A stretch of 64,000 nucleotides of DNA from an uncultured Victivallales bacterium. Lineage in GTDB: Bacteria > Verrucomicrobiota > Lentisphaeria > Victivallales > UBA1829. Below, in pieces: positions 16,632-25,402 of this stretch; position 1 is the stretch's first letter; each line of letters opens with the position of its first letter. The notes beneath the pieces were generated by a model that saw nothing but the letters and a program-made list of their open reading frames with translations, was not told the DNA's origin and did no database searches. The stretch spans positions 124,001-188,000 of the forward strand of contig CALXRL010000044.1 in NCBI GenBank assembly GCA_944390735.1, written 5' to 3'. The translations under genes and the position numbers were made by a program.

Positions 16632-18062
16632 ATGCGAAGCATCCGGATCAATCCCCGGGACAATGTTGCAGTTGCGCTGGAGGATCTCTCTCCGGAGATC
16701 CGGGCCGGCCACAAGATTGCGCTGACCGGCATCCGGGCCGGGGAGAACATCATCAAGTACGGCCTGCCGATCGGCAGGGCGACGCGCGACATCCAGGCGG
16801 GCGAACATGTCCACACGCACAATATGAAGACGAATCTGGAAGGGATTCTCGACTACCGTTACGAGCCGCTGCCGAACCATTTCGTCATTTCCGAATCGAA
16901 CGAGACGTTTTCCGGCTTCCGTCGGTCCGACGGAAGAGTGGGTGTGCGAAACCATCTTTTTCTGGTTCCGACCGTCGGGTGCGTCAACCGGGTGGCGCGG
17001 ACGCTGGCGGAACGGATCAACCGGCGTCTGCCCTGCGGAAGTGTCGACCGGGCGCTGGCGCTGGAGCATCCGTTCGGCTGCTCCCAGCTCGGCGGGGATC
17101 ACGAAATGACACGCGCGATTCTCCGCGGATTCGTCCGCCATCCGAATGCCGGCGGCGTTCTGGTTCTCGGACTCGGATGCGAAAACAATACGATCGACTC
17201 CTTCCGGGAGATGCTGGGGGAGTTCGATCCTGCGCGAGTGAAATTCCTTGTGGCGCAGGAGGAGGGCGATGAACTCGCCGCCGGAATGACTCTCCTGGAA
17301 GAGCTGATGCAGACCGCATCGCAGGATGTCCGCACGGAAATTCCCGTTTCGGAACTGATCGTGGGACTGAAGTGCGGGGGATCCGACGGACTCAGCGGCA
17401 TCACGGCGAATCCGCTGGTCGGCCGTTTTTCCGACTGGCTGACCGCGCGCGGAGGAAGCACCATTCTCACCGAAGTGCCGGAAATGTTCGGTGCGGAAAC
17501 CCTTCTGATGGCGCGCTGCCGCAATCGGGAGGTCTTCGACAAATGCGTGAACATGATCAACGATTTCAAACGGTATTTCACGCGCTATGGACAGGTCATC
17601 TATGAAAATCCCTCTCCGGGCAACAAGGCGGGCGGGATTTCCACGCTGGAAGACAAGTCGCTGGGCTGCACGCAGAAAGCGGGCTCGTCCCCGGTCAACG
17701 ACGTGCTGGCGCCGGGCGAATCCGTGCGGGTGAAGGGATTGAATCTGCTGACCGGGCCGGGCAACGACATGGTCGCCTGCACGCTGCTGGCGGCGTCCGG
17801 CGCGCATCTGATTCTGTTTACGACCGGACGCGGGACGCCGTTCGGAAGCGTGGTGCCGACCCTGAAAATAGCCTCCAACACTCCGCTTGCGGAACACAAA
17901 CGGTCCTGGATCGACTTTGATGCGGGAGAACTGCTCCGGGAGATCCCGGTCGACGATGCGTTCTTCCGTCTGGTTCTGGACACCGCCTCCGGAAAAGAGG
18001 CGAAAAACGAACGGAACTCCTGCGAGGAAATCTCCCTTTTCAAGGATGGCGTCACGCTCTGA
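16632..18062 (+). CDS. uxaA: Altronate dehydratase
   Basis: Iron-dependent dehydratase converting D-altronate to 2-keto-3-deoxy-gluconate. In 476 residues the SAF domain (about 1-95, with GENIIKYGLPIGRATRDIQAG-type loop and HTHN) is followed by the large UxaA catalytic domain (GVRNHLFLVPTVGCVN, HPFGCSQLGGDHE, VGLKCGGSDGLSGITANP, ending with GRGTPFGS). All features and the length fit the single-polypeptide UxaA. AGGAGGA precedes the ATG. Together with uxaB it completes the tagaturonate to KDG steps. Confidence 0.94.
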   Translation: MRSIRINPRDNVAVALEDLSPEIRAGHKIALTGIRAGENIIKYGLPIGRATRDIQAGEHVHTHNMKTNLEGILDYRYEPLPNHFVISESNETFSGFRRSDGRVGVRNHLFLVPTVGCVNRVARTLAERINRRLPCGSVDRALALEHPFGCSQLGGDHEMTRAILRGFVRHPNAGGVLVLGLGCENNTIDSFREMLGEFDPARVKFLVAQEEGDELAAGMTLLEELMQTASQDVRTEIPVSELIVGLKCGGSDGLSGITANPLVGRFSDWLTARGGSTILTEVPEMFGAETLLMARCRNREVFDKCVNMINDFKRYFTRYGQVIYENPSPGNKAGGISTLEDKSLGCTQKAGSSPVNDVLAPGESVRVKGLNLLTGPGNDMVACTLLAASGAHLILFTTGRGTPFGSVVPTLKIASNTPLAEHKRSWIDFDAGELLREIPVDDAFFRLVLDTASGKEAKNERNSCEEISLFKDGVTL

Positions 18063-18145
18063 CGCCTCCGTCCGAAAATCTGCCGCGCGGGGCGATGGAA
18101 GACGCGGCATGAAAAATTCCTCATCCTTCCTCTCCGCGTTCCGTC

Positions 18146-18173
18146 TTGCAATCGGATATTTTTACTGTATATT
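18146..18173 (+). promoter_or_regulatory. Promoter of the pseudopilin-CobN cluster
   Basis: TTGCAA (18146-18151), 16 bases, TATATT (18168-18173). It sits 84 bases after uxaA and about 110 bases before the pseudopilin ATG. No other promoter-like pair was found before the next five genes, so they may share this one. Confidence 0.55.
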
Positions 18174-18284
18174 ATCCGTTTCAAGCGGAAGAGGATTTCC
18201 GGAGATTCCGCACCGCGTCTCCGCGGCAGACGGCCTGTTCCCATGCGGCGGGATGAATTTCCGGAGAATAAGGATGCGCAAAGC

Positions 18285-19112
18285 ATGAGAAAAGACGATC
18301 GCCCGACAAACAGAACAATCAGGATTTTCACCCTTGTGGAGCTCCTCGTGGTCATTGCCGTCATTGCCATTCTGGCGGGCATGCTTCTGCCCGCGCTGCA
18401 TGCGGCACGGGAGAAGAGCGCGGCGATCTCCTGTCTGAGCAATCTGAAGCAGATTTCGGCGGCGAACGCCATGTACATCGGCGACAGCGACGACTACTCC
18501 GTTCCCTACAACAACGACTCCAGCGAACGCAACATGCCCGGCGACTACTGGTTCGGCGTGAAGAGCGCCGCGGACGACACCTATGACATCACCGTCAGTC
18601 CCCTTCTGGGCAAATACTACGGGAACACGCCGGGATTGATGCTCTGTCCGGTCTCCCGGCGCGAAGGGATCACCGATCCGACGCGTGTTCTGTACGGCGG
18701 CGGCTACGGATACAACAACTGGTGGTTCGGCCGCTACTCCTCCACCCGCGGGTCCACAACGACGGGTCCGTTTCCCTACAAGGTCTCCTCCTTCCGGCGT
18801 CTCTCCTCGACGATTGTGTTCGGGGACTGCGCCAGTTCGGGAAAGGCGGGAAGCGATGAATATCAGCCGCAGACGCCGATGATGTACTGCAAAAAACAGC
18901 CCGGCGGAAGCACATACAGCACGGAAAGCAATGGAACGAATCATTTCCGTCACGCCACGCGCACCAACGTCGCCTGGGGCGATGGGCACGCGACCGGAGA
19001 ACCCATCGGGACGCTGAACAATAAAACCAAATCCTTTGCCAACAAGATCGGATATGTCGGTGCCGCGGATGTCGATTTGTACAATCCCATGCGGACGCAG
19101 GACAGACTCTGA
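18285..19112 (+). CDS. Type II/IV pseudopilin with H-X9-DG motif
   Basis: A 275-residue pseudopilin: a positively charged leader, then [22 protein letters not shown] with the conserved Glu five residues into the mature chain, the site cut and methylated by prepilin peptidase. The globular part ends with [12 protein letters not shown], the H-X9-DG motif found in the very large pseudopilin families of Planctomycetes, Verrucomicrobia and Lentisphaerota. The residue before the Phe is Ile instead of Gly. The start MRKDDRP is chosen with AGGA upstream; a start 14 codons earlier is possible. The DUF2162 gene begins only 19 bases downstream. Confidence 0.85.
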   Translation: MRKDDRPTNRTIRIFTLVELLVVIAVIAILAGMLLPALHAAREKSAAISCLSNLKQISAANAMYIGDSDDYSVPYNNDSSERNMPGDYWFGVKSAADDTYDITVSPLLGKYYGNTPGLMLCPVSRREGITDPTRVLYGGGYGYNNWWFGRYSSTRGSTTTGPFPYKVSSFRRLSSTIVFGDCASSGKAGSDEYQPQTPMMYCKKQPGGSTYSTESNGTNHFRHATRTNVAWGDGHATGEPIGTLNNKTKSFANKIGYVGAADVDLYNPMRTQDRL

Positions 19113-19131
19113 GCGGAGGAGGGAAACGGCA

Positions 19132-19887
19132 ATGACTCTTTCCGCGGAAACCACAGGACTTCTGACCGGTCTGGCGTTTTCCCTCGCGGTATTCGCATTC
19201 AAGACGGCGACGGGCGAGTTCTATGTGCTGACCGCATCATCGGAAAACGCGGGTCAGAAAAGAGGATTTCTGCTGACGGCAACGGCGGCATATGCGGCGG
19301 TCTTCCTGCTGATCTTCCTTCTGCTTTCCCGTTTTCCTGGAATTCACGGACTTCTGATGGAGCACCATTCGCTGTTTCAGGCGGGAGTGCTTCTGCATCT
19401 GCTGGTGGCGGCCGGATTTCTCATCTGGGGGATCCTGCTGCTGGGAAAGGGAACGGGCGGAGGCGGATGTGGACATGGAGGGGGCTGGCTGCTGGCGCTT
19501 CCCTGTCCGGTGTGCGTTTCAGCGATCCTGCTGACGTCGGCGTTCGCGGAACAGCTGCTGCCGGAGTCGAAATGGGTGGTGCGCCTGTTTGTTCCCGGCA
19601 TATTCTTTCTGGTGAACTTTCTGGTGCTGGGCCTTCTCCGGCTTCTGGCGGGGAAATGGCGAATGGATCCCCGGCGGCTCGCCGGCAGAATGATGGTGTT
19701 CGTGGGACTCTATTTTGCGGGACTGCTTCTGCTGATCCCGAATTTTGAACGGATCGAGGAGATGTACCGGATCGTTGCGGGAACCAGTGAATTTCCCCGG
19801 ATGGATTCCCGGGGACTTCTGTTCCTTCCGGTGCTTTTTCTGGCGGGACTGGCATTTCAATGGAAAACAGGAAACAGGGAGTGTTGA
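19132..19887 (+). CDS. DUF2162-type membrane protein (HmuT-like)
   Basis: A 251-residue membrane protein with about six helices. Between helices three and four it has a glycine-rich loop with Cys113 and His115 (GGGGCGHGGG) followed by LPCPVC (Cys125, Cys128), a possible metal or redox site facing one side of the membrane. I assign it to the DUF2162 'predicted transporter' family from this pattern and from its neighbours. It is preceded by GGAGGAGGGA and ends directly before the ExbB-like gene. DUF2162, ExbB-like, DUF2149 and CobN-like genes recur together in anaerobic bacteria and archaea. Confidence 0.75.
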   Translation: MTLSAETTGLLTGLAFSLAVFAFKTATGEFYVLTASSENAGQKRGFLLTATAAYAAVFLLIFLLLSRFPGIHGLLMEHHSLFQAGVLLHLLVAAGFLIWGILLLGKGTGGGGCGHGGGWLLALPCPVCVSAILLTSAFAEQLLPESKWVVRLFVPGIFFLVNFLVLGLLRLLAGKWRMDPRRLAGRMMVFVGLYFAGLLLLIPNFERIEEMYRIVAGTSEFPRMDSRGLLFLPVLFLAGLAFQWKTGNREC

Positions 19888-20451
19888 ATGGAATTCTTTG
19901 ACGGGATCAAAACGTTTCTTTTTCTGGTGTCGAGCATTCTGCTTTATCCGGTACTGCTTCTGCTGGCGCTTTCGGCCCTCTGGCTGATCTGGGAAGCGGG
20001 ACGCTTTCTCGGAGAGTGGATGGAACGATCGCGATGCGCGGGATTTGTACCGCAGAAGGATTCCGTGGAAACATTCCGCTTTCCCGCGCCGGTGCGCCGG
20101 TACCGCGAGGAGCTGCGGAACATGGATCGGAAGGACGAGGCGGCGGTGATGTATCGGATGCGCCGGACCATCGCCATGCGGCAGAAAAGTCTGGACCGGT
20201 ACCGTCTGATGATCCGTCTGGATCCCGCGCTGGGCCTGCTCGGAACGCTGATTCCGATGGGAAGCGCGCTGGCGGGAGTCAGCAGCGGAGAATTGACGGA
20301 GGTCAGCTCCGAGCTGGTGGTGGCGTTTACGACAACCGTGGTCGGACTGGCGGTCGGGAGCGCGGCGTTTCTGATCTACACGGTCAAACGCCGCTGGGTG
20401 GCGTCCGACATCCGCCAGATGGAATATCTCACGGAGGTGATGACACGATGA
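19888..20451 (+). CDS. MotA/TolQ/ExbB-family proton channel protein (HmuU-like)
   Basis: A 187-residue protein with one N-terminal membrane helix (about 8-32), a cytoplasmic basic region, and two C-terminal helices containing the family core RLDPALGLLGTLIPMGSALAG and ELVVAFTTTVVGLAVGSAAF. These match the proton-conducting helices of ExbB/TolQ. It should form a motor with the adjacent DUF2149 protein, using proton motive force to drive a partner across the envelope. Its ATG follows the DUF2162 stop directly, and its stop overlaps the next start (ATGA). Confidence 0.88.
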   Translation: MEFFDGIKTFLFLVSSILLYPVLLLLALSALWLIWEAGRFLGEWMERSRCAGFVPQKDSVETFRFPAPVRRYREELRNMDRKDEAAVMYRMRRTIAMRQKSLDRYRLMIRLDPALGLLGTLIPMGSALAGVSSGELTEVSSELVVAFTTTVVGLAVGSAAFLIYTVKRRWVASDIRQMEYLTEVMTR

Positions 20452-20777
20452 AATTCCTGCGCTCCGGAGAGGAGGAGGAACACTTCTTCGACGACGATCC
20501 GATGTCGGCGGTCGGCAATCTGTTCGACGTGGCGCTGGTCTTCATTGTCGCGCTTCTGTTCGCCCTGATGGCCATGTTCGGCAAGGAGCTTTTCGATCCG
20601 GAAAGCCGGACCGAGCTCCGGGTCGATGCCGCCGGACGAGTCGAACTGCTCACGAAAAAGGGCCGGAAAATTGAGTCGCTGAAGCAGTCGAAGGAGAAAG
20701 CCGAGGGCAAAGGGGTCCGGCTCGGCACCGCCTATCGCCTTGAGGACGGAACCACCGTGTACGTTCCGGAGGAGTGA
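20448..20777 (+). CDS. DUF2149 protein (ExbD-like partner, HmuV-like)
   Basis: A 109-residue protein: acidic N-terminus (GEEEEHFFDDDP), one membrane helix (about 24-44, NLFDVALVFIVALLFALMAMF), then a short periplasmic domain ending VPEE. This is the topology of ExbD/TolR, and an Asp lies at the start of the helix as in the ion-conducting ExbD residue. Translation is coupled on both sides (ATGA before, TGATG after). Confidence 0.82.
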   Translation: MKFLRSGEEEEHFFDDDPMSAVGNLFDVALVFIVALLFALMAMFGKELFDPESRTELRVDAAGRVELLTKKGRKIESLKQSKEKAEGKGVRLGTAYRLEDGTTVYVPEE

Positions 20778-23700
20778 TGCGTTTTCTGCTGCTTGTGATG
20801 CTGTTTCCTGTGCTTCTGCTTGCGGGGAACGAAAAAACGGTGCTTTTCCTGAGCGGAGAGTCCAATGCCGGGAGGGCGGACCGCGCGTTCCGGAATCTGG
20901 AACTGCCCGGACACATCCGGTTCCGTCTGATTCCCGACGCCTCGGATTCCCGCCTTCTGCGGACGGAAATCCGGAAGGCCGATCTCATCATTGCCAACGG
21001 TCTGATTCCCGAGTTCCGCAATGCGCTGGCCGATTCCGCGCGTCTGGGAGAGACGAGCATTTATCTTCTCGGCTCGGCGCGGCTGGCGAAGCGCCTTCCG
21101 GAGCGTCTGAGGGGGAAGGTTCATTTTCCCATGGATCCGGAGGTGGCGCGATACCGGAGTTCGCCGTCGGCGGAAAACTACCGGAATCTGGTCCGGTATC
21201 TTGTCCATCGGGAGCTGGACGGCACGGTTTCCTACGAACCGCCGCGCGTCATGGAACAGATCGGACTGGCGGATCCGGCAAGCGGACGGAAATTTTCCAG
21301 TTACGAAGCCTACCGGGCATTCCGGGGGGAACGGCCCTGCGCGGGCCGCGTGGCGGTGACCGTCTATGCGGCCAACAGCTCCCGGGAGGAGATTGTGGCG
21401 CTGACTCCGCTCACGGACGCGCTCGAACGGCGCGGTCTGGAAACGACAATCGCGTTCGGCGACGAAGTGCAGCTCATCCGCCGCTTTCTTCTGGACCGGA
21501 ACGGCGCATCGCGCTTTGATCTGGTCATTGCCTTCACGTTCAAATTCAAGGCGGGGCTCGGCGAATCGCTGAAACAGGCGCTCGCCCGGCTGGACGTGCC
21601 GGTCATCAACGCGTTGAAGCTCTACCGTCAGACCACGCCGGAATGGGAACAGTCGCCGCAGGGGATGAACTCCTTTTCGGTGGCGTTCGCCATGACCGCT
21701 CCGGAAATCTCGGGGCTGATCGAACCGGTGCTGCTCTACGGACGCGAAAAACGGAACGGGCGCATTCAGGAGTGTCCGATGACCGGAAACATCGAACGTC
21801 TTGCGGACCGGGCGGCGAAATGGGTCGCCCTGCGGAAAAAACGCAATGAGGAAAAGCGCATCGCGCTCTTCTTTTATCATCCGGAGGGGGGAAAGCAGGC
21901 GATCAGCGCCAGCTATCTGAATGTTCCGCGCTCAATCGTCCGGATCGTCGGAGCGCTCCATGCGAACGGGTACCAGTCCGGCGGACTGGAAAACCTGACG
22001 GAGAAAACGCTCACGGAAACGCTTCTTTCCGGAGTCCGCAATGTCGGGAGCTGGGCGCCGGGAGAGCTGGACGCGCTGCTCAAAGCGGGCGAATACGCGG
22101 CCGTTCCGCTGGAGCAGTATCAAAGGTGGTTTGCGGAACTGCCCGAACCGTTCCGCGAATCGGTGATCCGGGAATGGGGGCCGGTGGAACAGTCGAAAAT
22201 CATGACCCGGAACGGGGCGCTCATCATTCCGGTTCTGAAGCGCGGGAATCTCGCGATTCTGCCGGAACCGATGCGCGGATACACCGGCGACATCCGACGG
22301 ATTCTCCATTCGAGCACGCTTGCGCCGCCGCATCAGTATGTGGCGGTCTATCTTTATCTCCGCCATGAATTCAAAGCGGATGCCGTGATTCATCTGGGGC
22401 GGCATGGATCTCTGGAGTGGCTGCCCGGCAAACAACTGGGGCTTTCCTCCTCCTGCGCCCCGGCGGTGCTTGCCGGCGACATGCCCAGTCTCTATCCCTA
22501 CATTTCCGACGGAATCGGGGAGGGCATTCTCGCCAAGCGACGGGGCGGCAGCGTGATTCTCACCCATCTGACGCCCCTGCTCGGCGCGGCTGCCGAGGAT
22601 GCGCAAGCGAAAAAACTCCGCACCCTGATCGGTCAGTGGCAGAGTGCCGATCCCCATTCCAAGCCCGATCTCTGGAAAGAGCTGAAGCAGACGGCGGAAA
22701 GCTCCTCTCTTGCGCGCTCCGCCGGGATTCCGGTCCTGACGGAAGCCTCCGTGGATTCGCTCCAGCATTTTCTGGAGGATCTCTCGCAGAGCGCCCTTCC
22801 GTTCGGACTGCACAGCTTCGGAATCGCGCCGCAGCCGGAGGAGATCTCCCGGATGCTCGAGCTTGCCCGGCGGGGCGGCGACGCCTCCTTTGATGCGGAC
22901 GATTTCAGGGAAAAACTCAAGGATTCCGGCAAGGCGGAACTGGCGGCGCTGCTGGCCGGACTTTCGGGACGCTTTCTTGCGCCGGGACCTTCCGGGGATC
23001 CGGTCCGGTCGACCGGAGTTCTTCCCGTCGGGCGCAATTTCTACGCCTTCGACCCGGATCAGTTTCCGACTCGCGCGGCCTTTGCCAACGGACGCCGCGC
23101 CGCGGAAAAAATCATTGCGGATTACCGCGCCGCGCACAACGGGAACGATCCGGAGCAGACCGCTATCGTTCTCTGGGCGGGCGAAAGCATCCGGACGGGC
23201 GGACTCAACGAAAGCATTTTCCTTCATCTCATCGGAATGGAACCGGAATGGGATGACAGCGGCCGGGTGCGGAGATTCAAACCAGTTCCGGCGGGCCGGC
23301 TCGGAAGACCGCGTCTGGATGTGATCGTCACCGTCTCGGGGGCCTACCGGGATCAGTTCTCCGGATTGATGGAAAAACTCGACCGGGCACAGCGGGAAGC
23401 CTCTCGTCTGACCGATACGGAAAATTTCATTGCGCGTCACAACCGCGCCATTCAGGAGGATCTTGCCCGGAGGGGAGTGCCGGAAGCGGAGCGTCTCCGC
23501 CAGTCCGAACGCAGAATCTATGCGCCCGCTCCGGGAACGTACGGAACCGGTGTCAAACATCTGGCAGGCTCCTCCGGAGCATGGAAGAAGAACAGCGAAA
23601 TCGCCGATCTCTATCGGAAACGGATGAGTTTCGGAATGGATCCGGACGGCTCCCTGACGGAATCTCCGGAGGCGTTCCGTCTGCATTTATCCCATACGTC

Positions 23701-24607
23701 CGTGGTGCTGCACTCGCGCAGCTCCACGCTCTACGGCGTCACCGATATTGACGACATGTACCAGTACCTCGGCGGACTCTCGCTTGCCGTGAAGGAGGCC
23801 GCCGGAAACGCGCCGCGGCAGCTGATTCTCGACAACCGGACCGCGGATCGCGTCCGTGTGACTCCGCTGAAACGCTTCCTCGCCGCCGAGCTGCGCACCC
23901 GCGCCTTCCACCCCGACTGGATCGCCGCACAGCAGAAGGAAAACTACGCGGGCGCCGGAATGATCGCGCGGACCGTGGACAACCTCTGGGGCTGGCAGTC
24001 CGTCACACCCGAAAACGTCACAACCGACCAGTGGAACGAACTGTACGAGGTCTATCTTCAGGATCGCCATCAGCTCGGACTCTCCCGGTTCTTCCGACGG
24101 GAAAACGCCTGGGCGGAACAGTCGATTGCCGCGCGCATGCTGGAGGCGATCCGCAAAGAGTTCTGGAAGGCTCCGGAATCCGTGAAAACGGATCTTGCCA
24201 GAACCTATGCGCAGAGCGTTCTGGAACACGGAGTCGCCTGCTGCGACCACACCTGCAACAATCCGCTCCTGCATCAGATGGTCATGAATCTGATCTCCGT
24301 GCCGGGAGTGATGACGCCGGAAAAAGCGGCGGCATTCCAGCTTGCCGTCGAGCGCGCCGCCGGACGCACTCTCGCTGACCAGATCCGCGAATCCGCCTCC
24401 GGACGTGGTCCCGAACCGCGCGCACCGGACCTGGAAACCGCAACACGGAAAAATCCCGATCTTCATCCCGTCCGGGGATACCGGATGGAACGGAGCATCC
24501 GGGAGAAAAGCCGCGTCAGCTCATCCGGCATCCGCTATCTGTCGATTCTTGCCCTGCTTCTCCTGATCGGCCTCTTTCTCGCCGGAACCCGGCAGACGAA
24601 AGAGTAA
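20777..24607 (+). CDS. Secreted, membrane-anchored CobN/BchH-like chelatase (HmuS-like)
   Basis: A 1,276-residue protein of the CobN/magnesium-chelatase large subunit family. Core motifs are clear: HLGRHGSLEWLPGK (near residue 537), DGIGEGILAKRRGG, ILTHLTPLLG, and the C-terminal CDHTCNNPLLHQ region. Unlike cytosolic CobN it begins with a Sec signal peptide (MRFLLLVMLFPVLLLAG) and ends with a membrane helix (ILALLLLIGLFLAG) and a short cytoplasmic tail, so the body is predicted to be periplasmic. This architecture and the upstream genes match the HmuS protein of Bacteroidetes heme-uptake operons, reported to strip iron from heme. A GTG one codon earlier is possible. No CobS/CobT partner is present. 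Confidence 0.88.
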   Translation: MRFLLLVMLFPVLLLAGNEKTVLFLSGESNAGRADRAFRNLELPGHIRFRLIPDASDSRLLRTEIRKADLIIANGLIPEFRNALADSARLGETSIYLLGSARLAKRLPERLRGKVHFPMDPEVARYRSSPSAENYRNLVRYLVHRELDGTVSYEPPRVMEQIGLADPASGRKFSSYEAYRAFRGERPCAGRVAVTVYAANSSREEIVALTPLTDALERRGLETTIAFGDEVQLIRRFLLDRNGASRFDLVIAFTFKFKAGLGESLKQALARLDVPVINALKLYRQTTPEWEQSPQGMNSFSVAFAMTAPEISGLIEPVLLYGREKRNGRIQECPMTGNIERLADRAAKWVALRKKRNEEKRIALFFYHPEGGKQAISASYLNVPRSIVRIVGALHANGYQSGGLENLTEKTLTETLLSGVRNVGSWAPGELDALLKAGEYAAVPLEQYQRWFAELPEPFRESVIREWGPVEQSKIMTRNGALIIPVLKRGNLAILPEPMRGYTGDIRRILHSSTLAPPHQYVAVYLYLRHEFKADAVIHLGRHGSLEWLPGKQLGLSSSCAPAVLAGDMPSLYPYISDGIGEGILAKRRGGSVILTHLTPLLGAAAEDAQAKKLRTLIGQWQSADPHSKPDLWKELKQTAESSSLARSAGIPVLTEASVDSLQHFLEDLSQSALPFGLHSFGIAPQPEEISRMLELARRGGDASFDADDFREKLKDSGKAELAALLAGLSGRFLAPGPSGDPVRSTGVLPVGRNFYAFDPDQFPTRAAFANGRRAAEKIIADYRAAHNGNDPEQTAIVLWAGESIRTGGLNESIFLHLIGMEPEWDDSGRVRRFKPVPAGRLGRPRLDVIVTVSGAYRDQFSGLMEKLDRAQREASRLTDTENFIARHNRAIQEDLARRGVPEAERLRQSERRIYAPAPGTYGTGVKHLAGSSGAWKKNSEIADLYRKRMSFGMDPDGSLTESPEAFRLHLSHTSVVLHSRSSTLYGVTDIDDMYQYLGGLSLAVKEAAGNAPRQLILDNRTADRVRVTPLKRFLAAELRTRAFHPDWIAAQQKENYAGAGMIARTVDNLWGWQSVTPENVTTDQWNELYEVYLQDRHQLGLSRFFRRENAWAEQSIAARMLEAIRKEFWKAPESVKTDLARTYAQSVLEHGVACCDHTCNNPLLHQMVMNLISVPGVMTPEKAAAFQLAVERAAGRTLADQIRESASGRGPEPRAPDLETATRKNPDLHPVRGYRMERSIREKSRVSSSGIRYLSILALLLLIGLFLAGTRQTKE

Positions 24608-24646
24608 GCGGCAACGCTCGATTACACTCCCGTCCGCTGACGGCCT

Positions 24647-25252
24647 CTACGCCAGGGTGTTCCGGATCCCTTCCAGAATCATCTTCGCGGCAATGGCCGA
24701 AAGAAAGAGTCCGGTCAATTTGGTAATCACCGCAATGCCGTCCTTTTTCAGGACGCGTTCGGCGTGCACGCCGAGAAGCAGAAGCCCTGTCAATGCCAGC
24801 ACGGAAAGCAGCAGTGCCGAAAGACTGCTCACGGTCGACCAGAGATCCCCGCGCTCCAGCCCGATCACGATCAAGCCCGCCGTGGTGCCGGGACCGACCG
24901 CCATCGGAATCGCAATCGGAACCACGGCAATCCCGCTGCCGGAAACGGACGCACCGCTCCGCACCCTCCCCGGACGCGACTCCCCCCATACCAGCGAAAC
25001 GGCACAGATCATCAGAATCACTCCGCCCCCCACCTTGAACAGATCCAGATTGATGTCCAGAAGGGAAAACAGAACATTCCCGCTGAAAAACAGCACAATT
25101 CCCGCAATCAGAACGGCAAAACCGCTCTTCAGCCCCACCTCCAGACGCTGATGCGGCGTGCACCCCGACGTCAGCGAAAGAAACGTCGACAGCACCGCAA
25201 ACGGATTCAGCAGAATCAGAATCTTCAGCGACGTCACAAAAAAAACCTCCAT
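24647..25252 (-). CDS. MarC-family membrane protein
   Basis: A 201-residue six-helix membrane protein of the MarC/UPF0056 family: LNPFAVLSTFLSLT near the start, VPIAIPMAVGPGTTAGLIV in the middle (the conserved P-x-GPG-T signature). Function in this family is unresolved; an early link to multiple antibiotic resistance was not upheld. The start is set at MEVFFVTSLK because AAGGAGAG lies 8 bases before it; a longer frame adds 15 charged residues. It converges with the CobN-like gene and is divergent from the cupin regulator. Confidence 0.88.
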   Translation of the reverse strand: MEVFFVTSLKILILLNPFAVLSTFLSLTSGCTPHQRLEVGLKSGFAVLIAGIVLFFSGNVLFSLLDINLDLFKVGGGVILMICAVSLVWGESRPGRVRSGASVSGSGIAVVPIAIPMAVGPGTTAGLIVIGLERGDLWSTVSSLSALLLSVLALTGLLLLGVHAERVLKKDGIAVITKLTGLFLSAIAAKMILEGIRNTLA

Positions 25253-25295
25253 CCGCCACTCTCCTTCCTTCCGTTCCTTTTCCCTGTTTTTTTTC

Positions 25296-25320
25296 AAAAA
25301 AGGTTTGATATCATGAACAA
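25296..25320 (+). repeat. Direct repeat copy 1 over the regulator promoter (candidate operator)
   Basis: AAAAAAGGTTTGATATCATG followed by AACAA. It covers the -35 box and contains the palindrome TGATATCA. A near-identical copy lies over the start codon of the regulator at 25380-25402. Confidence 0.5.
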
Positions 25321-25333
25321 TGTTTATTATATT
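25305..25333 (+). promoter_or_regulatory. Promoter of the XRE-cupin regulator
   Basis: TTGATA (25305-25310), 17 bases, TATATT (25328-25333); predicted start near 25340, about 55 bases before the ATG. Confidence 0.6.
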
Positions 25334-25379
25334 ACTCCACGAAAAAGAAAAATCAAGCCGATTTTTAAATATATTTTAC

Positions 25380-25402
25380 AAAAAGGTTGATATAATGAAC
25401 AA
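25380..25402 (+). repeat. Direct repeat copy 2 over the regulator ribosome site and start codon
   Basis: AAAAAGGTTGATATAATGAA followed by CAA. It differs from copy 1 by one missing T and one C-to-A change and includes the AAAGG ribosome site and ATG. Confidence 0.5.

Noticed and set aside
25313..25390. A 25-codon ORF ending at the ribosome site of the XRE-cupin gene, possible leader peptide
   Set aside because: Its ATG lies upstream of the start site predicted by the TTGATA-N17-TATATT promoter, so it would not be transcribed from it; its apparent ribosome site is part of the repeated operator-like sequence.
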